Part shown: positions 9,895 through 17,391 of the stretch, one piece after another
How positions within the stretch are numbered: the first letter of the stretch is position 1
How the letters are laid out: each line of letters starts with the position of its first letter
From: Spirochaeta lutea
GTDB lineage: Bacteria; Spirochaetota; Spirochaetia; DSM-27196; Salinispiraceae
Direction: 5' to 3'
Length of the DNA: 64,000 bases
NCBI RefSeq assembly: GCF_000758165.1
Contig: NZ_JNUP01000023.1
Span: 62,001 to 126,000 of the forward strand
Notes under the pieces: generated by a model
The model's database searches: none
Seen by the model: only the letters and a program-made list of their open reading frames with translations
Told to the model about the DNA's origin: nothing
Position numbers and translations under genes: made by a program

Positions 9895-10627
9895 TACAAA
9901 CCACCCCGGTGACCACCGGCCTCGGATAACCGTACAGAAGAATGCTCAGATTTACGATCAAGATCCCAGCCTCGGTCATGGGTTCCACTATTCCCGGGAG
10001 GAACGGCTTGGGATGATGGCTCGAAACCGTGGAGAGGAACAGAAACAAAGCTGGTTCAAGCGGAACAGGGTTCTCATTATTACCCTCCTGGATATTGTAT
10101 TTCTGGTGATTATCGCTGTTCTGTTCAACACGGTATTGGCGCCGAAACCCTGGAAAACCAGCACGCCTGGCTACACCCTGAGTCTGGAGACCCACGAATT
10201 CGGCCCAGAGCTCCTAAACCAATTGATCCTGACCCCGGTCGATGAAAACCTCACCAGCCTGTCTATCCGGGGTGGATTCCTCCTGCTTTCCCTGCCCTCC
10301 TTGCAGCCTGGATACATTCGGCGTATTCGGGAAACGGTGGCGGCAGGGTTAACCACGCCTGATTTGGATCTTGCCCAATGGCAGACCGGCATTCAGCGTG
10401 CCCTGCCAATCCCGGGCCTGTCGGTGGTTTCTGCCCTAGAAGTCCGGGATGTTCTAGGCTTTGCCGGTCAGAGGGAGGGTAGTTTACGGGGCAGACTCCC
10501 CTGGACGGGCGATAACCCGGAAGAAGACGGGGTATTTGTGGTTGTCGGGTATGTACAGCCCATTGTTTCGGACTCCCAGGCTGAAAACTATCCGAGTTCT
10601 GTGGTGCTGCGCCAGGTAACACCCTAA
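9884..10627 (+). CDS. Membrane-anchored protein of unknown function
   Basis: This 247-aa protein starts 11 bp inside the end of nnr. A charged cytoplasmic segment of about 60 residues (including REERLGMMARNRGEEQK) is followed by one membrane helix (about 63-84, VLIITLLDIVFLVIIAVLF), and then an extracytoplasmic domain of about 160 residues. The outer domain carries no recognised motif. The overlap with nnr shows co-transcription and probably coupling, but gives no functional clue. Conserved spirochaetal proteins of this layout exist, but I cannot name this one. Confidence 0.8.
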   Translation: MKDNTNHPGDHRPRITVQKNAQIYDQDPSLGHGFHYSREERLGMMARNRGEEQKQSWFKRNRVLIITLLDIVFLVIIAVLFNTVLAPKPWKTSTPGYTLSLETHEFGPELLNQLILTPVDENLTSLSIRGGFLLLSLPSLQPGYIRRIRETVAAGLTTPDLDLAQWQTGIQRALPIPGLSVVSALEVRDVLGFAGQREGSLRGRLPWTGDNPEEDGVFVVVGYVQPIVSDSQAENYPSSVVLRQVTP

Positions 10628-10679
10628 CCACCTGTATGCCGGGGACAGCATGAAGGGATAATAGGGTATCCTAATATTA

Positions 10680-10708
10680 TTGACCTGGATACGCCTTTGA
10701 AGTATCCT
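10680..10708 (+). promoter_or_regulatory. Sigma-70 promoter upstream of the 137-aa membrane protein
   Basis: TTGACC (10680-10685), 17 nt, then TATCCT (10703-10708). The predicted start point near 10715 leaves a leader of about 27 nt that carries the AGGGGG Shine-Dalgarno for ATG 10742. This is a conventional leadered contrast to the leaderless promoters elsewhere in the window. Confidence 0.6.
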
Positions 10709-10741
10709 ATTACCAGCGCAGCGTTGTTAAAGGGGGATTAT

Positions 10742-11155
10742 ATGTATCAGCTCTATGCCTTTTCTGTACTAGTGAATCTAATTGCCGGGATTTCTGTGGC
10801 CTATCCCCTCCTCCAGGAGCGGCTCTCTGCGGGGAGATTTTTTGCCGAAGAGGGGTTCACCTCGCCGCGCTTTCGGTTGCTCTGGGGACTACTTACTCTG
10901 GTATTCGGAATACTAAAGTTTATCGTCGTAGCTGGGGGTGGTATTCCTGTTTTGGGTGATTTTATCCCAGCAATCACCGGACTTGTCCTGGGTTTTATTC
11001 TGATTTTTCATTTCTATCTTGATCGTGCTACCGTGAAGAGCGATACCGTGCTTCGATTGGAGCATATTTTTATCGAGAACGCCGGAGTATTCGGCATCCT
11101 CGGTCTTGTATTTACCTTCATCCATGCCCTCTTCCCCGGGGTGCTGTTCCTCTAA
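10742..11155 (+). CDS. Four-helix membrane protein of unknown function
   Basis: This 137-aa, very hydrophobic protein has about four predicted membrane helices: near residues 3-22, 43-62, 68-90 and 112-134. The start is ATG 10742, preceded by AAAGGGGG at good spacing; an upstream ATG at 10697 lacks a ribosome-binding site and lies before the predicted start point of translation. Its TAA stop overlaps the Nudix ATG by one base (TAATG), so both are translated from one message. No family is recognised. Confidence 0.78.
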   Translation: MYQLYAFSVLVNLIAGISVAYPLLQERLSAGRFFAEEGFTSPRFRLLWGLLTLVFGILKFIVVAGGGIPVLGDFIPAITGLVLGFILIFHFYLDRATVKSDTVLRLEHIFIENAGVFGILGLVFTFIHALFPGVLFL

Positions 11156-11619
11156 TGCATCTGCGGGAGCAAACTCCCCGTCGATCCGTAGCCGGTGTCT
11201 GTCTCTCCGGTGTAGAACTCGGCCTCCCGATTCCATGGAACACGGTTTCGCTGTTGCTCGGGAAACGGAAGAGCGGCGGAGCCATGGGCGGAAGATGGGA
11301 GATTCCCGGCGGTAAGGTGGAGGAGGGAGAATCTGATCACGTGGCCCTGGAACGGGAACTGGATGAGGAGTTCTCCCTGGATGTGTCCATCGGCCCATTA
11401 TTGACCCAGGCGGGATTTCTGCACAAGGGCAGAGAGTTTATTGTCTACGCGTACCAGGTTATGCTCCCCGCAGATCCGGTTCGGACTCCTGAGCATTCTC
11501 GGGTGGATTGGTTCCCCCTGGCTGGTTCCCTTGACCTTGATCTTGTCGATTCCGATCGTAGTCTAATAGAAAACCTGCTTACTACAAAGCCAGTGGTAAT
11601 CTCAGCCTTCAACCAATAG
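11155..11619 (+). CDS. Nudix hydrolase (MutT-like)
   Basis: This 154-aa protein has a clear Nudix box, GGKVEEGES followed by ALERELDEEF, matching Gx5Ex7REUxEExGU at about residues 51-73. It should hydrolyse a nucleoside diphosphate linked to another moiety. The 8-oxo-dGTP-cleaning MutT group is likely from size and composition but the substrate cannot be read from sequence. Its ATG overlaps the stop of the upstream membrane-protein gene. No terminator is obvious at its end. Confidence 0.87.
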   Translation: MHLREQTPRRSVAGVCLSGVELGLPIPWNTVSLLLGKRKSGGAMGGRWEIPGGKVEEGESDHVALERELDEEFSLDVSIGPLLTQAGFLHKGREFIVYAYQVMLPADPVRTPEHSRVDWFPLAGSLDLDLVDSDRSLIENLLTTKPVVISAFNQ

Positions 11620-11730
11620 GCAGCGTGTAGATACCTATTCGCTACATCGCTCTATTGTGTTATTCGAATACCGTTGTTCGGAAGTCCGCACCAGGAGCGA
11701 GACCCTTTGAATGAAGGCCTGGCAAGGGAA

Positions 11731-11825
11731 GGGCGCAAAGGTTGGAAGGGTTCGCTTCCACGAAACTATTCCTGGGTCAGCTTCCGGAACGCACCTTCCT
11801 GGTATAGATTATTTTTGCGCGTGCC
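11731..11825. repeat. Degenerate copy D of the dispersed inverted-repeat element
   Basis: The stretch starts GGGCGCAAAGGTTGG and ends TTTTTGCGCGTGCC. Its interior CCTGGGTCAGCTTCCGGAAC aligns with copy A CCTGGGTTAGTGTCTGGAAT, and CCTGGTATAGATTA aligns with CCTGGTGTAGTTTA. It is in the same orientation as copy A and about 9 nt shorter, with small deletions near the right end. I call it a decayed member of the family. Confidence 0.45.
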
Positions 11826-11901
11826 AAATGCAACAGACGTTTACGTTTGGCTCAATCTTTTTTCCTGGTAACTACTCTTTGCACACCTTAAAACCGTAAA
11901 A

Positions 11902-11931
11902 TGGGGTACGCAGCTTCGGATACGCACCCCA
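11902..11931 (-). terminator. Possible terminator hairpin downstream of glgC
   Basis: TGGGGTaCG ... CGcACCCCA forms a stem 13 nt beyond the glgC stop. On the minus strand it is followed by CATTTTACGG, only a short T run, so termination would be weak. Confidence 0.4.
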
Positions 11932-11943
11932 GCAAGATGAAGC

Positions 11944-13224
11944 CTAGATGACCGTGCCCGGCGGAATGACGGCGTTTTTGGGGATAATAATAATACCGTC
12001 CTGCATGTAGTACATGCCATGGTCCCCGTCCTCCCGGGTAATGGAGTCCACACCGATTCGACAGCCCTCGCCGATTCGGGCATTCTTATCGATAATGGCC
12101 CGCTTAACCAGGGTTCCCCGCCCGATCCCGATATCAGGAATTCTTTTTTCCTTATTCTCCATCCGGTCGGCTGGGGTTTCATACCAGTCAGCTCCCATGC
12201 AGACAACCCCATCCAGACTTGAGCCGGATTCGATGAATGTACGGATACCGATGACCGAGTTTTGAATCGAGGCATTCGTAATGACACATCCGTCCCCGGT
12301 CAGGGTCTGGCTGATGGAGCAGTAGTTAAACTTTGATGCCGGTAGGTCCCGTTTATGGGTGTAAATCGGCATGCGCTCATCATAAAAGTTGAACTTCGGA
12401 TTTATGCTTGCGAGATTCAGGTTCGTCTCATAGAAGTTTTTAATGGTACCGATATCCTCCCAGAATCCCGTCTCGATATAGGCTTGAACCCGCTTATTCT
12501 TGATCATCTGGGGAATGATTTCCTTTCCGAAATCCGTAAAATTGCTCTCTAATGCCTCTTCTAGGGCTTCTGCCTTGAAAAAGTAGATTCCCATGGATCC
12601 CAGGTATTCCCTGCCGAAGCGTTTCATCTCCTCATCGGGATGAATGGACTCGGGTATTTTCATCTCATTGATATCCAGACCAAGCTCGGGTTTCTCCAGA
12701 AAACTGGTCACCCGACCCTTTTTATCGGCCTTCATTATCCCAAAGCCCTCTGCCGCCTCCCGGTCCACGGGTGTGGCAGCTATGGTGATATCTGCGTTGC
12801 TTTGTACGTGTTTTTCAAAGAAGTCGGCCATGTTCATTCGATACAGTTGATCCCCCGAGAGGATCAGGTAATGGCTTGGTTTCTGGGTTTTGAAGTGGTG
12901 AATGTTTTTCCGGACGGCGTCGGCGGTGCCCTCATACCAGCTGGCATGGTCGAAGGTCTGTTCTGCTGCCAGTATTTCTACGAATCCCCTGGTAAATGAA
13001 TCAAAAATGTAGGTATTTGCAAGGTGCAGATGGAGGCTTGCTGAATTAAACTGGGTGAGCACATAAATCTTTTTAAATCCGGCGTTAATTGAATTGGAAA
13101 TAGGAATATCAACCAGGCGGTATTTGGCCCCGAAGGGTACTGCGGGTTTTGCTCTATTTTTTGTAAGCGGATACAGTCTGGTTCCCTTTCCGCCTCCCAG
13201 GATGATGGTCAATACTTGTGTCAT
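11944..13224 (-). CDS. glgC: Glucose-1-phosphate adenylyltransferase
   Basis: GlgC (426 aa) makes ADP-glucose, the glucosyl donor for glycogen. The N-terminal nucleotidyltransferase signature GGGKGTRLYPLTKNRAKPAV is intact, followed by DIPISNSINAGF, SGDQLYRM and FLEKPELG; the C-terminal third is a left-handed beta-helix with GTLVKRAIIDKNARIGEGC. Length is normal. The start is ATG 13224, with AGGGAGA about 7 nt upstream and a perfect TATAAT -10 at 13271-13266. Its partner glgA lies 4 kb away in another operon, with mrfAB between them. Confidence 0.96.
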   Translation of the reverse strand: MTQVLTIILGGGKGTRLYPLTKNRAKPAVPFGAKYRLVDIPISNSINAGFKKIYVLTQFNSASLHLHLANTYIFDSFTRGFVEILAAEQTFDHASWYEGTADAVRKNIHHFKTQKPSHYLILSGDQLYRMNMADFFEKHVQSNADITIAATPVDREAAEGFGIMKADKKGRVTSFLEKPELGLDINEMKIPESIHPDEEMKRFGREYLGSMGIYFFKAEALEEALESNFTDFGKEIIPQMIKNKRVQAYIETGFWEDIGTIKNFYETNLNLASINPKFNFYDERMPIYTHKRDLPASKFNYCSISQTLTGDGCVITNASIQNSVIGIRTFIESGSSLDGVVCMGADWYETPADRMENKEKRIPDIGIGRGTLVKRAIIDKNARIGEGCRIGVDSITREDGDHGMYYMQDGIIIIPKNAVIPPGTVI

Positions 13225-13265
13225 AACAGTCTCCCTCTAAGAAAATTCCATGCCCCCTGTGGTGT

Positions 13266-13271
13266 ATTATA
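13266..13271 (-). promoter_or_regulatory. -10 element of glgC promoter
   Basis: A perfect TATAAT on the minus strand lies about 40 nt before the glgC start and leaves a leader with a Shine-Dalgarno. The -35 is weak. It sits back-to-back with the mrfA -10 at 13290-13298. Confidence 0.5.
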
Positions 13272-13289
13272 GGCGAATTACCACTTCTT

Positions 13290-13298
13290 TGATATGAT
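13290..13298 (+). promoter_or_regulatory. Extended -10 promoter of mrfA-like gene
   Basis: TGATATGAT is an extended -10 (TGn plus TATGAT), followed by six T residues and the ATG at 13305. The predicted start point is the start codon itself. There is no Shine-Dalgarno and the -35 is poor. Confidence 0.5.
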
Positions 13299-13304
13299 TT
13301 TTTT

Positions 13305-15599
13305 ATGAGTTTACTCTCCCGTGCCCTGGAAGAATTACACCACGATGATGTCTTTATGCAACAGGTGAGCCGGTGGATAACCATTCCGGCAAAATCCGGC
13401 GTGTATGAAAACCTGCCTGAGAATCTGGATCAGAGAATTATTCGCGCCCTACAAGACAGGGGAATCAATGAGCTGTATTCCCACCAGCGGAAAAGCTACG
13501 ACCTGGTGAATCAGGGTCGTTCGGTCTGTATTGTGACGCCCACCGCATCGGGTAAAACCCTCAGTTATAACCTGCCGGTTATCCAGGGAATTTTAACCCA
13601 GCCCGAGTCCCGGGCTCTCTACCTGTTTCCGACCAAGGCTTTGAGCCAGGATCAACAGGCCGGGCTCAATGAGATTGCTCTGACCGGCGTTCCAGTCAAA
13701 ATCGCCACCTACGACGGGGACACCCCTACCAGTCTACGGGCCAGTGCGAGACAGACTGGGCAGATCATTATCAGTAATCCCGACATGCTGCACTCTGGAA
13801 TACTCCCAAACCATCCCAAATGGATAAAATTCCTGAAAAATTTGAAATACGTTGTCATAGATGAGCTCCACGCCTATCGGGGGATTTTCGGCAGTCACCT
13901 CAGTAATCTCATCCGGCGGCTTCGCAGAATACTGGATTTTTACGGGGTTGACCCCGTGTTTATTTGTTGTTCGGCGACCATAGGGAATCCCGGGGAGTTA
14001 GCTCAGCAGATCACCGGGAGGGAGTGTATTCTCATCGACGAGAACGGTGCACCGGCAGGGGAGAAGCATGTAGTGCTGTATAATCCCCCCCTGGTAGACC
14101 GGGTTCAGGGTATTCGCCGTAGTTCCGTTAAGGAAGCCCAGGAGATAATGAGCCGGTTTCTACGCAGGGGGATCAAGACCATTACCTTTGCCCGGAGCCG
14201 GGTCAGGGTGGAACTCATTGCCTCGTATGTGCGTCAGAGCCTTGCAAATCACTTTACCCAAAACCGGGACATCCGGGTGGAAAGTTATCGTGGCGGATAC
14301 CTTCCTCAGGAACGCCGGGAGATTGAAGCTGGCCTTCGAAACGGCAGTGTACAGGGGGTGGTTTCCACCAACGCCCTGGAGCTGGGTATTGATATTGGCG
14401 GATTGGATGCCGCGGTGCTCGCTGGATTCCCAGGCTCCATTGCTTCGGTTTGGCAGCAGGCCGGCAGGGCGGGGCGAAGCAACGAGAGTTCCGTGGCGGT
14501 TATTATCGCTTCAGCAAGCCCCTTGGATCAATATATGGTTGAGCACCCCGAGTATTTCGAAGGTCGCGCCCCGGAATACGGATTTATCAACCCCGAAAAC
14601 CCCTTCATACTCACTGACCATATCCGCTGCGCAGCCTTTGAGCTTCCTTTTACCAGTACCGAAGACTGGTTCCCCGATGCCCAGACCTATCTGGAGTACC
14701 TAACCGAGGAGGGAATGCTCCGGCATACCCAGGGGCGGTACTACTGGGCGGATCGGGGCTATCCTGCTGAGTCCATTAGCCTGCGTAGTGCTACAAACGA
14801 AAATATCGTCATTATTGATACGACCCATGGCAAGAATCAGGTTATTGGTGAGATGGACCGTCCGAGTGCAAAGGAGCTGATCTTTCCCCGGGCGGTGTAT
14901 CTGCACCGGGGTACCCAGTACACAGTTCAAGAACTGGACCTGGAACAGAGGCGGTGTTATATCCAGGAATCGACCCTCAACTACTACACCGATGCGGTGG
15001 TTAAACGGGATATCAAGGTGCTTCAGGAGGACCAGCTTTTCAACTACCCGACCTTCCGGGCAAGCCTTGGGGATATTCTCGTTAGAAGCCAGGTTTCGAA
15101 GTTCAAGAAGCTCAAATTCAATACCCACGAAAATATAGGCTACGGGGAGGTGCAGCTTCCCGAAGAGGAGATGCACACCCGGGCATTAGCCATACTGCTG
15201 TCTCCGGAGAGTACAGCGGGAGCGGTTATTACCGGGATGGATCAGCAGGAAGCTACCAGCGTATTAAGCAGGGTAGGGCATATCATTAAGCAGGTGGCGC
15301 CGGCCCTGCTTCTTTGTGATACTGCAGATATCGGAGTCAGCGAGCGGTTGAAGGATCCGCATTTTCAGATTCCGGTAATCTATGTGTACGATCAATATCC
15401 CGGGGGCAGCGGCCTGTCCGAGTCATTCGCGGTCCATGCTCAGGCGGTTCTCCAGGCGTCCTTGGATCTTGTTTCGGGATGCGGCTGTAAGGAAGGATGT
15501 CCATCGTGTTTAGGGCCGAGAAACGCCGAGGAGGAGATCCTGGAAAACCCCAAACCCTGGACGATCAAACTCCTAAAGACCATGATGGAGGTGGTATAA
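13305..15599 (+). CDS. mrfA: DEAD/DEAH helicase with C-terminal cysteine cluster, MrfA (YprA) type
   Basis: This 764-aa SF2 helicase has Walker A PTASGKT, Walker B DELH and motif III CSATIG. The helicase C domain has VSTNALELGIDIG and QQAGRAGRS. The C-terminal MZB/DUF1998 region ends in a zinc-type cluster GCGCKEGCPSC. This is the architecture of Bacillus subtilis MrfA/YprA, a 3'-5' helicase that, with MrfB, removes mitomycin C damage independently of UvrABC. The next gene encodes the matching exonuclease, which strongly supports the assignment. The ATG at 13305 has no Shine-Dalgarno and coincides with the predicted transcription start. Activity on mitomycin adducts in this organism is inferred. 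Confidence 0.85.
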   Translation: MSLLSRALEELHHDDVFMQQVSRWITIPAKSGVYENLPENLDQRIIRALQDRGINELYSHQRKSYDLVNQGRSVCIVTPTASGKTLSYNLPVIQGILTQPESRALYLFPTKALSQDQQAGLNEIALTGVPVKIATYDGDTPTSLRASARQTGQIIISNPDMLHSGILPNHPKWIKFLKNLKYVVIDELHAYRGIFGSHLSNLIRRLRRILDFYGVDPVFICCSATIGNPGELAQQITGRECILIDENGAPAGEKHVVLYNPPLVDRVQGIRRSSVKEAQEIMSRFLRRGIKTITFARSRVRVELIASYVRQSLANHFTQNRDIRVESYRGGYLPQERREIEAGLRNGSVQGVVSTNALELGIDIGGLDAAVLAGFPGSIASVWQQAGRAGRSNESSVAVIIASASPLDQYMVEHPEYFEGRAPEYGFINPENPFILTDHIRCAAFELPFTSTEDWFPDAQTYLEYLTEEGMLRHTQGRYYWADRGYPAESISLRSATNENIVIIDTTHGKNQVIGEMDRPSAKELIFPRAVYLHRGTQYTVQELDLEQRRCYIQESTLNYYTDAVVKRDIKVLQEDQLFNYPTFRASLGDILVRSQVSKFKKLKFNTHENIGYGEVQLPEEEMHTRALAILLSPESTAGAVITGMDQQEATSVLSRVGHIIKQVAPALLLCDTADIGVSERLKDPHFQIPVIYVYDQYPGGSGLSESFAVHAQAVLQASLDLVSGCGCKEGCPSCLGPRNAEEEILENPKPWTIKLLKTMMEVV

Positions 15600-15611
15600 C
15601 ACCCGGTATGT

Positions 15612-17198
15612 ATGAAGGCTAACCTGTATAACCGGTTAAAACAGATTCGGGATTCCCAGACGCAAGCCAAGAACGATCCGCATCAGGTCCATTCCGGCGG
15701 CCAAGGGACAGTTCCTCCAAAGCCCGATCCGAGTACGGTGGTCCCGACGGACAGCCATCCCGGAACCTGGATAAATCCTACCCAGGGGGTTTGGTACTAC
15801 TCTGTTGATATTCTTCTAGAGGGTGATTTGACTGCCCTTGCCAGGGGAATATCCCTTTTGGCCCGGCGGCAGATTACCCCGCAAGAACTCTTCACCCTGG
15901 GCTGGTTCGATACAGAAACAACCGGGCTATCCAGCGGCGCCGGCACCTTTCTTTTTCTCTTCGGATTGATTCAGGTGATCCCCCGTCAGGGGGGTGCCCG
16001 GGAGATTGGGGGGATGAATCTGCGTTTGCATCAGGTGTTGGTTGAGGATTTCCCCTACGAGGCAGGGTTTCTGGATATGCTGCTGCAGCTGTTGCAGGCC
16101 AGCAGAACCCTGGTTTCCTATAACGGGAAGGCCTATGATTTACCACTGCTCAATACCAGGCTCATTCTGGGGGGAAGTGTCCCGGTGTACCCCGATCATA
16201 TTGACCTGCTTGCTGCCGTCCGGCGGTTGTGGAGCAAGACCCTTCCTTCCTGTAGTCTCTCCACAGTCGAGCGGGAGGTCTGCGGAATTCACCGTCTGGG
16301 TGATGTTCCAGGAAGTCTCATTCCCGAGTTCTATTTTGAGTATCAGGTGACGGGAGGTCGGCCGGATCTTCATCCTAGGATGGCGTCGATCCTTGCCCAT
16401 CACCGCAGTGATTTGGTTAGCATGGTAAAAATTGCCGAGACCCTCGGCAGTCGAATCCCCATACCCCCAAAACCGGATGCCTCCGATCCTGGTGAAAGCC
16501 CCGGGCTACCCAGGGAAGATGCCTGGACCGAGGGGCTGCTTGGGGCTTTGGAAGACCTTGCCATGGATCCCCGGGGGCTTGAGATGGTACTTGCTGCCGG
16601 GTGGAGGGGGGCGGGATCCGATTCTCCAGAGGTTCCTCTGCTCACCCGTGCATACTATATCCGGAAACATCCCTGGGCCGTCCTAGACTACCAGGACTGG
16701 GTGGGGGTGTTGAGACGGCTTTGTCAGCGGGAGGATCAGGAGCCGGGACAACCCTTCCGCAAGCAGCTTTCTGAGTTGGTGACTGGAAAAAAAACTCGGG
16801 TCGATACGGTCCAAGGCTTGAAACGTTCCCGGGCCCTGGGCATCAGAGACGGGTTTGAGCCGTCAGGGGCTCAACGGCCTCCGAGTTTACACCTTCGCTG
16901 GATTGCAGAGGGGTTACGAATGAGGGGTGATGGTACCGCAGCCTTTGGTTTTTTTCTGTGGGATGCTCTGGTATGGGGGACCTGGGATTCCTGTACCCGG
17001 GTTATGGTACATCTCGAACATACCGGAGGAGGGAACGACGGAAGGAAACTCGGGATTTGTTTTGCGAGAATCATGCTCCGGACGGAAGTCGGTTGGACCG
17101 AACGGCAGGTCGTTACCATGCGTACACGGATTGAACGGCTCACAAAAAAACGTACGGATGAGCAGACTCCTGATAATTCTCCATCATCTGACTGCTGA
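15612..17198 (+). CDS. mrfB: RNase H-like 3'-5' exonuclease, MrfB (YprB) type
   Basis: This 528-aa protein follows mrfA by 12 nt. A DEDD-type exonuclease domain runs from about residue 95 to 280: WFDTETTGLSSGAGTF (DxE), YNGKAYDLPLL (middle Asp) and HHRSDLVSM (last Asp). These correspond to the metal-binding acidic residues known for B. subtilis MrfB. The C-terminal 250 residues are a poorly conserved helical region that may hold TPR-like repeats, as reported for YprB. Together with MrfA it should act in excision of bulky or crosslinked DNA lesions. The Shine-Dalgarno is weak (CCGGTATGT), suggesting coupling to mrfA. Confidence 0.8.
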   Translation: MKANLYNRLKQIRDSQTQAKNDPHQVHSGGQGTVPPKPDPSTVVPTDSHPGTWINPTQGVWYYSVDILLEGDLTALARGISLLARRQITPQELFTLGWFDTETTGLSSGAGTFLFLFGLIQVIPRQGGAREIGGMNLRLHQVLVEDFPYEAGFLDMLLQLLQASRTLVSYNGKAYDLPLLNTRLILGGSVPVYPDHIDLLAAVRRLWSKTLPSCSLSTVEREVCGIHRLGDVPGSLIPEFYFEYQVTGGRPDLHPRMASILAHHRSDLVSMVKIAETLGSRIPIPPKPDASDPGESPGLPREDAWTEGLLGALEDLAMDPRGLEMVLAAGWRGAGSDSPEVPLLTRAYYIRKHPWAVLDYQDWVGVLRRLCQREDQEPGQPFRKQLSELVTGKKTRVDTVQGLKRSRALGIRDGFEPSGAQRPPSLHLRWIAEGLRMRGDGTAAFGFFLWDALVWGTWDSCTRVMVHLEHTGGGNDGRKLGICFARIMLRTEVGWTERQVVTMRTRIERLTKKRTDEQTPDNSPSSDC

Positions 17199-17216
17199 AA
17201 TGAACCAAGAGGCAGT

Positions 17217-17364
17217 TAGGAACCGGTCTGCTAGAGGGATTGCCAGGACAGTAAAAGAAACAGCCTGGTGAAAAACCAGATAGGGCAGTGAAGAACCAGC
17301 CTGCTGTAAGGACCGCCGTGACTGGAAAAGAACCAGCCCGCTGATGAGATCTGTGAGCTGTCCC
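17217..17364. repeat. Degenerate 37-nt-period tandem repeat
   Basis: Four units begin at 17217, 17254, 17291 and 17328, exactly 37 nt apart. The best-conserved part is the first 16 nt: AAGAACCAGCCTGCTG (17291) versus AAGAACCAGCCCGCTG (17328), with weaker AAAGAAACAGCCTGGTG (17254) and TAGGAACCGGTCTGCTA (17217). The remainder of each unit diverges. It fills the gap between mrfB and glgA, whose transcripts converge. Units can form small CCAG/CTGG hairpins. Confidence 0.5.
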
Positions 17365-17391
17365 CTGAAAAAGTCCTGAAAAAAAGTGGTG

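Larger units (their letters stand above)
11620..11943. other. Intergenic region between Nudix and glgC genes
   Basis: No convincing gene lies in these 324 bases; short open frames lack ribosome-binding sites and family features. The stretch contains a degenerate copy of the dispersed repeat (11731-11825) and a hairpin at the glgC end (11902-11931). Confidence 0.55.

Noticed and set aside
17217-17364. CRISPR array
   Set aside because: The period is regular at 37 nt, but only about 16 nt are shared and they are degenerate. There are no identical repeats of 23 nt or more with unique spacers and no cas genes.
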